Below, piece by piece: positions 22,876-32,554 of a stretch of 64,000 nt of DNA; position 1 is the first letter of the stretch, and each line of letters begins with the position of its first letter. The stretch is from Prunus persica (taxonomy: Eukaryota > Streptophyta > Magnoliopsida > Rosales > Rosaceae), in contig NC_034011.1 of NCBI RefSeq assembly GCF_000346465.2, positions 2,151,677-2,215,676 on the forward strand, read 5' to 3'. The notes under the pieces were generated by a model. That model searched no databases. It saw nothing but the letters and a program-made list of their open reading frames with translations, and was not told the DNA's origin. The translations under genes and the position numbers were made by a program.

Positions 22876-23493
22876 CCCACTTCACCTCACGCCACTTTCA
22901 GAATCACAAACCCACCACAATTAAATCATACACAATCAGAGGCCTCATGGGTATTTATATATACAATCAGATCAAGAGGCACTATAACAACCCAGCAGAA
23001 ATGCAGAGTGGGAAAAGAAATACAAAATTTGAATCATTAATTTATGGAATTGTTCAATGAAAAAACTGAAACAACAATTCAAAATCACTAGAAGAATAAA
23101 TTAAATAGAACCATCAATTACACATAACGAAAATCAACACACGAACTTACCGAGATGGAGGAAGCAGCTGGAGAAGACGAAGTGGGTTTATGGGTTTTGG
23201 CTGAAATCTGCTCCTCAGATGGAGAAGACGAAGTGGGGGGAGCTTTTTCAGGCTGTAGGAAGCTGTGCAGCTATGAATTCACCGAAATAGAGCTGTGGCT
23301 GTGCAAAGCTATGGAGGAGGAGATAGACGAAATCGATCTGTGTGCAGCCTAGGTTTTGAACGAGCGGGAGTTTTTATTTTCCTTAGTTTAACTGGTTAAC
23401 CAAAAGAACCAGTTTTCATTGTTTTTAAAAAAAGGCCACGTGATGGGCTGTACAGGTACACCCGGCGCACCACAGACAAACTCCTCGAAAGAG

Positions 23494-24555
23494 CAGGAGG
23501 GCGTACATGTCTGAAATTTCCTAGCTGATCGGATAGTGGACCTGAAAAATCGTTTGTTGACAGCTTCAGTGACTCCATTTGACCTGAACTACACCCTGAC
23601 AAGCTTCCCAATATTTCTGATACGCTTCCATTGAAATAGTTCCTTGACAGATCAAGAACCGTCAACTTACAAAGATTTCCCAATGAGTTTGGCATTTTCC
23701 CTTCAATTTGATTAGCGGACAAGTCAAGATTGACAATGGCTGTCAAGTTTCCAATGGAATTTGAAATTTCACCTCGCAAGAGATTCAAATAAAGGGATAG
23801 GGACTCAAGATTGCTACAAGTGTACAACCTTTGAGGTATGGTACCCCAGATGATGTTCCACCTGAGATTAACAACTTTAAGCCTTGTCATGTTTGCAACA
23901 CCAATTGGTATTTGATTTGAGTTCACAACCGGACATATGCAACTCTACCAGCATAGAGGGGAGTGTGTTTGTCACCTGAAACCAATCAGATGCTTTGCTA
24001 AGATCTACACACTCATGTCCAGGTTCTGCAAGCTCGAAAGACCAGAAAGTCATTGGAGATTCTCAACCTTCGTCTAGTAGTAGCTTTTACACCGGAGTCC
24101 TAGAGAGTGTAGACTCGAGAGATTTCCCAATTGATGCGGAATTATTCCAGCGAACTTTGAGTCTGTATTCCTCCAAAATCATTGTTGCTTAGATCCATGT
24201 AGCTCAGATGCTTTAAATTTAGTAGAAAAGTATTTACCTTGCCACCCGAAGAGCTTTCTTGATACAAACTGTAATTCAGATACTCATCTGAATAATAATT
24301 TCCAAGGTGCAGCTCACGGACATGACTGGTTAAATTGTCGCAGACAACTCCAGTCCAATTGCAACAATATCCCTCACCAACCCAAGATAAAAGCCTATTT
24401 GAAGGATCCTTGAGATCTTGCTTGAACATTAGAAGTGCTTGTCTCTCATTTTGTTTACAAGGCACACCCAAATTTCCATTGCATAAGCTAATGGTAGTAA
24501 TGGTTGCAATGCTTAGAAATCTGAAAACTGAAACAAATCTCATGGCTTTGTCCAT
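23494..24555 (-). pseudogene. LRR receptor-like protein (EIX/RLP type), copy A, disrupted
   Basis: The minus strand starts at 24555 with MDKAMRFVSVFRFLSIATIT, a signal peptide. The LRRNT domain follows (QNERQALLMFKQDLKDPSNR, then CCNWTGVVCD) and then several plant-type LRRs (NLESLSLYLNLLRGEI, LTVLDLSRNYFNGSVSE). Functional relatives are plasma-membrane receptors of defence or development without a kinase. This copy has frame changes at about 23930-24140 and is cut by the 8.6-kb transposon at 23494, with its tail left at 14742-14850. No membrane anchor remains. Relative to copy B it has 12 extra residues (ILGSLSGCSSGQ), probably the ancestral state. Confidence 0.88.
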
Positions 24556-25440
24556 GAAGTTATATCTTAATAGGTGATGTGTGTGAGCAATATAACTCAT
24601 TTAGAATGGTGCAATATACACACATACTACTACACTAGAACTGAGAGTGAAGGTCCAAACTCAATATTTTTTTCAAAATCATTTTCAAAAATGGTGAACA
24701 AAGTCGTTGAGTATGTAGACTAGTAATAAGTTATGGGTTTATCCAGAGAAAGAAGACAGAAAAAAATAGAAAAGAAAGAGTGGGATGACTTGATAAAAAA
24801 AAAAGAACAAAAAAAGCAAAATAAAAGATTAGCATATAACCTCTTCAGCTGGCGGGGACTGAATTCAGACTTTGTAAGAACATATGAATAACAGGCATAA
24901 CCTCTTCGGCTGGTAAAGTTTCAAAAGTTGAAAACACAGAACAGACGTGAAGAAAATGAAACAAACAAACAAATACTTCAGATGGAATCACAAATTCCAT
25001 ATTACGATTAGGATCAAAATGGTTTGCTTCTGGTCATTGGTTAGGGAAAGGTAGATACGGTTAAAATAATAATATTAAATAGATCTAACTATGATCACAA
25101 TTATGTATCCCAAACCAAACTATAAGCACACAGCAAGAACATCCTCTCAGACAAAGCTATATGGCCACGACTGACAAAAGGGATCAGGGAAATTAGTAAT
25201 TGCTTGTATATATGGCTTCCACCTTCCATTCCACCTATATAAAATCACACTATTTCCCTTGCTTAGTCACAAAGCAGAACAACTTTGTACAACAAAAATT
25301 ACTTCAGTATTATAGCTCTACCTCTACCATTGTTTTCAAATATGACAAAACCTACGTATATCCTTGGCTAGCCTATGTTTTGCATGATAGGGCTCTACTG
25401 CATGATCAGACAGGCTGCAAATATAATTAAGCCAAAGCAA
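24556..25440. other. Upstream region of LRR pseudogene and of the hairpin transcript
   Basis: No ORF of note. On the plus strand a TATA-like CTATATAAAATC (about 25236) and a GTATATCC at about 25357 (fits GNATATNC, the PHR1-binding site of phosphate-starvation genes) precede the hairpin at 25444. Identical motifs are in copy B. Confidence 0.4.
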
Positions 25441-25443
25441 TCG

Positions 25444-25536
25444 CAGGGCAACTCTTTCTTGGCAGGTCAATGAAAATGATTGTACATTTGTAGATGCATC
25501 AGTCACCAGTGCCTGCCAAGAAAGAGGAGCCCTATG
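25444..25536 (+). ncRNA. miR399-like hairpin precursor, copy A
   Basis: A near-perfect stem pairs AGGGCAACTCTTTCTTGGCA (5' arm, about 25446-25465) with the 3' arm at 25514-25534, which starts TGCCAAGAAAGAGG and ends GCCCTA. The only mismatch block in the duplex is three bases. The 5' arm resembles known miR399 passenger strands (GGGCA...TTGGCAGG), and a mature TGCCAA 5' end on the 3' arm is the miR399 layout. miR399 silences the PHO2 ubiquitin-conjugating enzyme mRNA under low phosphate. The candidate differs from canonical miR399 at positions 7-9 and near the 3' half, so it may be a diverged member, a decayed locus or a different small RNA. A PHR1-type site lies about 90 bases upstream. Confidence 0.5.
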
Positions 25537-26573
25537 ACTGCTTTGCGTATTTGACAAGTACTTCTTCTAGTATGTATAGATGCTCCTGCCTGTGTTTCAA
25601 TGATGGACCGGCACAAGTTATATAAGGGCTCAAAGACTCCAAGATATGGAATAAACCAGTAAGCACAAATGGCATATCCTGAGGATTATGCTGTGAACAT
25701 CCATCAAGGGCTGCTTTTCAGGGATTTTGTTGGGGCCAGGGCTCATTCTGCTGCTAGATTTTTCTCCTCCTTATCCGAGCCTTGAAAGCGCTCTTTCCTA
25801 GCATATGAGATTCTTCCACTCTCTGGGTCCATGAAAATGTGCAATGAAGTTGAAGCAGGAAAAAAAGTAGATGAAAGGAGATGCCTCCCCATAAGGGCCT
25901 GAGAAAGAAGGGCTGACAGCATATCCTAATCATATTCGTCTTCTTTTCCTTTTTGCCTACGTCTGTATATTAGTAATTTCTGTCTTGAATACAAAAGAGT
26001 GTCACTTTTATAGTGAGCCATCATTACAGGATCTCCAAATTAGTTTGACTTTAGTTAATCTGCTGCACAACCATTCCATGATTGTGCGCAATGCCTCATT
26101 CATTAATTTGGTAATCATTTTTCAAATCTTTCTTTTGCGAACGATGTACAAAAAAATCCTCACAACTGTAGAAAAATAAGGCCTACCTGAATGGCTTCAT
26201 GAAGTTAGAGCAGCCCATGTGATCAAAAGTTCTGAAAGTGCTTGCAGTTGTGTTGTGTAATCCTCACCCTCCTTACTAGTTTCCTTCCTAATTACGCTCT
26301 TAACAAAATAAACAAAAACTAAGTAATTATTTTTAGAGCTAATTTAGTTTTAATAGTAAGGCATATATTTAATCACAGGAAGGCTAATCTAATCAAGCTG
26401 AGTACAGAAAGTTTTGCTTGAACCATACCAGATATGATCAATTCAACACCACATGTGATGATAGGTAAATAAACATGACATCAACTATATAGATTTTAAA
26501 ATTTTAGGTTCCAATCTCTACAATATTAATCAAATGTCTCAGAGACATATATTCCAGTAATCACTAATTGACT
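25537..26573. other. Spacer between hairpin and GMC fragment, copy A
   Basis: About 1 kb, almost identical to 37409-38457. Moderately AT-rich with no supported ORF. The first 400 bases could be the rest of a primary miRNA transcript. Confidence 0.35.
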
Positions 26574-26961
26574 TTATGTTTGGGAAACATAAGTGACCAC
26601 ATCAATTTTTCTTTTTTGATCATGGACTAATCTGTCATGCAGAATCCTTTGCCCCATGTACCTGCACCACATGCACAACAAACGAAACCAAAATGCAGGT
26701 TTAAGCAAGCAATTAGTATAAGATTTTCGTGAAGATTACGTATATATGATATGTTTTCCAAGTATACTTGCCTTCCAAGCATCATGACAGTAGCTTGAGG
26801 ATTAGCACCCGGGGTGTGATAAAACATTGAACCATCAATAACCCTCAGAGAATCAATACCAAGAACTCTGTATCCTTTATCAACAACCCTCCCAACTTGA
26901 CACCCTCCATGATAGTGCCATATGGTCTGTTGGAAATTTTGGTTTATGGACACTACTTTTC
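26574..26961 (-). pseudogene. HOTHEAD-like GMC oxidoreductase, last two exons (copy A)
   Basis: The penultimate exon 26961-26772 encodes [20 protein letters not shown] and then [20 protein letters not shown] and [11 protein letters not shown]. This is the GMC C-terminal signature with the catalytic His of WHYHGG. The last exon, 26661-26574, continues YMGQRILHDRLVHDQ to a stop. The intron between them has a GC donor (AG^GCAAGT) and an AG acceptor. HOTHEAD-like FAD enzymes act on long-chain hydroxy fatty acids for cuticle; mandelonitrile lyases are distant relatives. Upstream exons carrying the FAD-binding fold are absent, so it is a fragment. Confidence 0.85.
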
Positions 26962-27510
26962 CTGCAAAGCATCACTGAAATATATATTAGAAAAATGTAA
27001 TTTACATTGATATAGTGGATTAAATAATATCATGCATTTGGTGTTTGAAGTCCATGCTCAATTTGGAAAGCTGCAGGCCTAATTAAGTCAACTCTACATT
27101 GCAATTGAGTTCCAATTATGCTAAGGGCCAAAGCTAAGTATATATTAATTAAGACCTCTCGTACTCAGAACTTACCTGAAAATCTTGTACCCCAACAGTA
27201 GAATAATAGTTTTAGATTGAGGCAGTAACATGTATGATTAAGTTCTCACCTCTCTGCAAAATACGTACAGTTTAGGAAATTCTTGCAATGAATCTAGATG
27301 GGAATTCTGAATTTCCACAATCATCATACCCTCGGTGCAAATAAACTATCAGATCGAAAATAGGGAGCGGAATCTTCAAAACAATAACAAAAAAGGAATC
27401 TTGGGTGGGAATCACAGACAACGACTGCAAAAAATGGGCCGCCCAGCGCCTAGGCACCGCCTAGGCCGATTTTTCCAGCACTGTTTAAAACTCCCACAAA
27501 CTATTTCAAA
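26962..27510. other. Spacer, copy A, ending at the replacement breakpoint
   Basis: Matches 38849-39386 and contains GCCCAGCGCCTAGG motifs near 27440. Homology with copy B stops after ACTATTTCA. Confidence 0.5.
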
Positions 27511-27650
27511 CGGAGAACGCGGCATGAGACGGGTTATCGAAATGCTTAAAGATGAGTTTGAGCTCACTATGGCCCTCTGTGGCTGCCCTGGTGTTATGGA
27601 TATTACCAGGAGCCATGTGAGAACAGAATGTGATAAACTCCACATATAAT
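27511..27650 (+). pseudogene. 2-hydroxy-acid oxidase, last-exon fragment (second copy)
   Basis: Encodes [20 protein letters not shown], then [20 protein letters not shown] and a stop. It corresponds to 13852-13999. It begins abruptly at the breakpoint with the duplicated block, lacks everything upstream and cannot be functional. Its motif ITRSHVRTE is closer to the functional family than the ITGNHVRTE of the first copy. Confidence 0.85.
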
Positions 27651-28425
27651 GCTTTAGTTTGCAGAGAGATGGATGAAATGAGAATGAGGCCATCAATTAT
27701 TTGGGAAACTGCTTCAATTTACAGCTATTGGAATTCAACTTGTTTTTTCTTCTCTCTCATATCGTAATTCAACTTCATTAAACGGCAGGTTAAATATATA
27801 TTTACTATGGAAGGGATAGCATAACATGTGTTTACGTGTCACCGGAGAGAACCATCTTTCGGAAGTCAATTTCCTATGCAAGGTGTGATCAGCCTTTCAC
27901 ACCGATACGTTCAAGGGGCTAGGAGGAGGACACCGCCGCGATTTCATCCTAATCGTAAGGAGTAGCCGCCAGGGAGTTGGGAGCCACCCAGGCCGCCTAG
28001 CCCCGCCTAGGCCGCCTAGAGCCCGCCTAGCCCGCCTAGCCCGCCTAGCTCCCGCCTAGCCCTCCTAGCTCCCGCCTAGGCCGCCTAGGCCGGTCTGGGC
28101 TGGCTTTTTGCCGTTGAGGCGTCGACGCTTAAGGTGGTACTGAGCGCTGCATGAAGAAAGACCGAGAGAGAGAGAGATTAAGTCGAAACAGCGAGAGGAA
28201 GGAGTGTAGGCTACGCTGGGAAGGAGACATCTAACCTAATTTTTAATATAATTAACGGGTTGGGTTTTGTAAAATGGGCTTAAACCTTGTATTAAAACGG
28301 CCCTATATTAAAATAATAATAATAAAAAGTAAACTTTTTTCAGCAGTTTTTTTATATTTAAAAATATCAAGGATACAGAAAATACAAAAGTAAAAGTTGT
28401 AAAATATCAAGGTTCGAAAATGTTA
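27651..28425. repeat. Oxidase-fragment flank and CCGCCTAG array, copy 2
   Basis: 27655-27960 repeats the flank at 14000-14339. The CG-rich CCGCCTAG array is at 27965-28095, and the GACCGAGAGAGAGAGA tail at about 28158-28175. Beyond 28240 it diverges from the first copy and becomes AT-rich up to the resumption of copy A homology at 28426. Confidence 0.75.
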
Positions 28426-29849
28426 AACTTATAAATCATTATAATAATTACGGCAACTTGAATCTCATTGAATTTTTAAATAATATTTACTGTCAAAGTA
28501 TTTATATATATAATGCAGTTTGCACCATTCAGATGATATCATCTTACAAAGGACTGAACACATTCCATTTAATAGGGCAACTTCATAGTAGTGGGAAAAA
28601 TAAAAACAAAGAAAAGGTTTCAATGTCCATGCAAAGATTCTATATGTTACCTCCATTCTGAAACTAGAACCTGCATGAAGAAGATCAATTGGTGCCATTA
28701 TTGCGCTCAACTTTTCCTCAATGCTTAAATCTGAATTCACCTTCCATCAGTCCTAACAACCATACTCCTCCAGTATGGCTCTCATCAATTTCAGTGTTAT
28801 ACTATCACCATGTTATCTTTACTTTTGCCATGGTTCATATAAGTCAGCTTTTTAATTTTGAAATTTCCTTAATTGCACCCAGAATCATCATCACTGCTAC
28901 ATGTACCACTGTCACTAAGGTCATCATCAACTGCTCCAGGGTCTTCGGTATCTGATTGGGATTCCTCCACTTTCTTTTCAGAAAAATTAATACGCACAAG
29001 ATATGTGGATGATGAAATCTTTTCAAATAATGTAATATCGGTTGAAAGAGTTGAACCAATTAAAGACTCTAGTTCCTCTATTCCACTGGAAAGGTTCAAT
29101 TCAGAAATCTGCAAAACAAAAACAAAGTCCATCTCTAATTCAAGTGTAATATCACATGAGAGATTATGATAACAATATTTTCAAGAAAATTACCTGCAAT
29201 GACTTCGCCAACTCAGAAACTTTCAACCCATGAATTCCTTGCTCTAGCAGAACTCTAAACAATTCCCTTCTAAAGTACCAGGACGTAAACCATACTTCAC
29301 AATAAGGCTCATTTCCTAGAAGATTCAATTTGAAAAACCAAATTTCACATTTATAGATAGGTTTATACAACAACAGATAAAGCTTATCAATTGTATAACA
29401 TAAATAAAACCACCATAAGAAAGTAAATAAAGGCTCCTGCACTTCTCTAGTCATTAAAGCAAATAATTCCAGAGACAAGCGGAGACAAATAAACCTATGC
29501 TCAACAAATGTTATTTAGGAATGCACGATAATGCCAACAAACAAAACTGGAGAAACTATTTCCTTTAACATTCAATCACTACATGTTATATGTAAAACCT
29601 AAAATTTCTGATTTTGGTCCTTAAATCTGGAAAATGAATCCATCCAACTGGGGCTCTGCCTCAAGGTAGAAACAGATTATTCGGGGTAATGACAGATCTT
29701 AAATGACTATTGCCAATAAGGCCTTGAATGCTCAAGGTTTTGGGTGAACACATATTATTGGGCATCTATAGCACTTTACTTGCAGAGTACATATGTGTTG
29801 ATAATTAAATAAATTTACATAGAGGGGAAATGGAACTTAGAAAAATCAA

Positions 29850-31798
29850 GGGAGCTTCACTAATATATCCAAAATAGGGGGTGGAATTATATAAAAAAAA
29901 CCCCACATGAAATGCACTTTAGAAACACACCCAAAATCCATTTACTACATAAGAAATGGGTGTTGAAGTTCCTATAAATTACATGACTGTCATTGATTAA
30001 CTTAAAATAAGTCCAACACAAAAAACTCAAAAAAAACCTCAAAACAAGCCCAGCAAACCTGAAGTACATTGTTACTACCATATCATAGAAGTACATTGAT
30101 AATACCATGTCATAGAAGTACATTGTTAATACCATATCATAGAAATACATTGTTAATACCATTTCATACAAAAAACTCAAAAAACCCAAAAAAAAGCCCA
30201 GTAAGACATCCGGTATCCTTTGCAGAAACCACCTCCAATTGTTCACAGTTTCACCATAAACAATCGCAAAGGGAAAACGAAATACCTCTACAAGAAAAAG
30301 AAAAAAGAAAATACACTGTTAATACTATGTCATAACACTATCTTCCTAGTAAAAATTACATTATGCATATCATAAACTTCAAGTACATAGCTAGAGCAAA
30401 TATAGAGCATGCTTTGTTACTGAAAATCTGTTAATACTATGTCATAGAAGTACACTGTTAATATTATATTATAGAAGTGCACTGTTAATACTATGTCATA
30501 TAAATCATCTCAGCTGCAGGGTATGAACAGTATAACAATTGTTCATACCACTTAATGGAAGTTAACAGCTACGTCATTTCATTTACATAATAGGTACGAT
30601 AAAGAATCCAAACAGTACCAAACATCAAAACCAAGTAAACACTAAATAGTGTTTTACACATTAAAATCACAAAGAACCTAGATCACTGAGAATCTAGATC
30701 CAAGAACAATAATTATCAATTTTCTCAGTAACCAAACATTAGATAGCATACACAGATAGAGCCAAACAAGTCAACAACAATTTGAAAAACAAGCGTAATG
30801 AACTCTAAATCACTAATTCCAAATATTATATCATTCTAAAATAGAAAAAGAAATACATCAATGACTCATATTGACTAATTAAGTATTTTACGCCAAGAAC
30901 TCATCCCAAAATTTTGACTACCACCAACGCTAGCATCGTCGGCGCTCCAAAGAAAGAAGAATCAAATTGAATCACCATATTACCATTGCCAAAACCTCAA
31001 TTCAATCATATGCTAAGCAAACACATAAATTGAACCCCTTGTTAAGGCTTTTGCATAATCTTTGAGAAATTGCCCTTTAAATATATCATCAAGCAACCTG
31101 AGCCCATAACCCTTCTTCTCACATCGCAACTTCTCCAGTTTGGCATATCGGCTTTTTTGAAACTGCAAACAAATCTATTAACTAAAACAATTCCCTTTGC
31201 ACAATAAAACAAAAATTGCTATAAGGAAAAGTTAAAATACCTATTGATTTGAACAAAGGTCTCTACTCCATCTGTGTTGAGGTTGTTATGGTTGACGTCG
31301 CTCAGATTCGACGACGCTGTAGAAGGAACTGGAGGTGTGTCGTCAGTCGACGGAGATTGAGACGAAAATGATTGCGGTGGCGTCAGAGATGAAGAAGGAT
31401 GGTGCGTTCATTAGAGCGTCCGACGGAGATGGAGGAAGGGAAATCGGAGATAGAGTTTTGGGCGAAGGTGAATTGGCGACGGGTTGTGGTGATGGAGTCG
31501 GCGAGGACTGTGGTGGAGACGATGAAGATTAAATGGGAATTGGACTAGGAGAAAAGCCAGAAGCAGAGCTTGATTGTTGAAGAAGAAGAAGAAAGTTCGA
31601 GATGTGTGTTGATGAAGATTGAGTTGATTAATAGACAAAGGAAAAGGGCAAAACAGTAATCCAACATAGCTGTTGAGTTTAACAAATCAACGGTTGTCAA
31701 TTTTTGGGTTTTTATTTTGGGTGTGTTTATATGTATTGAATGGTATAGGGTTTCTTTCTAGAACTATGTCTAGGAATGGGTATTTAACTAATTTTCTA
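29850..31798. mobile_element. 1.95-kb Mutator-like element in an intron of the RLT3-like pseudogene
   Basis: Flanked by a perfect 9-bp duplication AAAAATCAA (29841-29849 and 31799-31807) that occurs once at the empty site in copy B (45134-45142). The termini are weakly inverted, but AAACACACCCAAAAT lies about 73 bases inside the left end and its complement about 70 bases inside the right end (31714-31728). The interior has a 27-28-base tandem repeat (30063-30165) and a plus-strand GA-rich leader-like segment at 31250-31610, possibly captured gene sequence. There is no transposase. Confidence 0.8.
30063..30165. repeat. 27-28-base tandem repeat, four units, with scattered extra units
   Basis: GAAGTACATTGTTAATACCA plus TATCATA is repeated four times, with single further units near 30316, 30437, 30468 and 30483. 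Frames through it show the matching peptide repeat and are not genes. Confidence 0.8.
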
Positions 31799-32086
31799 AA
31801 AAATCAATTGCAATTATATGGGAGTTAAATTAGAAGACCTTGCTAAGGGCATCCCTTCGCCTTGCACCTTGCTTTGAACCAAAACCAGCGGCAACCAGTA
31901 CTTGACGCGGTATTTCTGTCCATGTTAAAGGGTTTAGTGATCTCTTCTAGAATTCTATTCCAAAGTGGGTTCTTGATTTTCAACCTGCCAAATCATTTGA
32001 TAAAGATGTTTAGTTATTGAGTACTTCCATTCAATTTTTTCATAAAAATATGAAATAACAATTAATTTAAGAGATGAGAAAAAAAG

Positions 32087-32343
32087 TTATCGGCTCCACC
32101 GTAGCACGATATTGTCCGCTTCGGGCCCCTATTTCTGCCCTCACGGTTTTGTTTATGGGAACTCACTAGCAACTCCCAGTGGTTCGCTCATCTTGAGATT
32201 GCTCTAGCCCCAACTCAACTCACTTCGGAGTTCTCATGACTCCGAAGCCAGTGAGCTTCCAAAAGGCCTCGTGCTAGAAGGAGGTGGGCATGTATATATA
32301 AGGCACATCACCCCCTCTCCATTGGTCGATGTGAGATGTTACA
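32087..32343 (-). mobile_element. Cassandra-type (TRIM) solo LTR with 5S-rRNA-like segment
   Basis: Read on the minus strand it opens TGTAACATCTCACATCGACC and has a TATATATA box. It then has GAGAACTCCGAAGTGAGTTG and GGGCTAGAGCAATCTCA, which follow the 5S rRNA promoter region that Cassandra LTRs carry. A 5-bp duplication AAAAG flanks it (32082-32086 and 32344-32348). The homologous site in copy B (about 45401) is empty. Only one LTR is present, so the element has been reduced by LTR-LTR recombination. Confidence 0.8.
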
Positions 32344-32519
32344 AAAAGTCTCCAGTGTTTGACAACAATAAGTTTCTCTAATCAACTATACCACAAAAAG
32401 CAAGTGGAGCTTCTAAAAGTGCATATGGATGGACTACCAATAGTCTGATTATGATTTTGTTCAGAAAATTTCTTGTCGCCTAAGCGTATCTATCAGACAT
32501 TCTGGAATGGACACATTTT

Positions 32520-32554
32520 CTGCCCTCACGGTTAGTCGATGTGGGATGTTACAT
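32520..32554 (-). mobile_element. Relic of a second Cassandra-type LTR
   Basis: TGCCCTCACGGT joined to AGTCGATGTGGGATGTTACA. These are two separate parts of the LTR at 32087-32343 with the middle deleted. In copy B the site (about 45580) has unrelated sequence. Confidence 0.6.

Larger units (their letters stand above)
14861..23483. mobile_element. 8.6-kb Mutator-like element inserted in an LRR pseudogene
   Basis: The flanks carry a perfect 10-bp direct repeat, CTCGAAAGAG (14851-14860 and 23484-23493), present once in the uninterrupted paralogue as CTCAAAAGAG (35358-35367). The ends are imperfect inverted repeats. Both have CTGTGGTGC starting nine bases in, then a GTACC...G(T/C)(A/G)CAGCC block. 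A 9-10-bp target duplication is typical of Mutator-like elements. No transposase frame was found, so it is non-autonomous. The interior holds a second copy of the left terminal region at 18358, a 97-bp satellite array (19060-20790), a short tandem repeat (22617-22875), and intron-like, T-rich plus-strand sequence at 15000-17600 that may be captured gene material but which I could not identify. Confidence 0.82.

Noticed and set aside
23155..23352. Acidic 65-codon frame near the right end of the large element
   Set aside because: Contains a duplicated GEDEVG stretch and no recognisable family. It may be captured leader sequence, and coding is unsupported.
26574..26961. Reading the GMC fragment as mandelonitrile lyase
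   Set aside because: The [10 protein letters not shown]...[11 protein letters not shown] pattern fits HOTHEAD-like proteins better, and too few exons remain to argue for the cyanogenic enzyme.
29887..30246. 119-codon minus-strand frame with repeated MYFYDMVLT
   Set aside because: Direct read-out of the 27-28-base tandem repeat.
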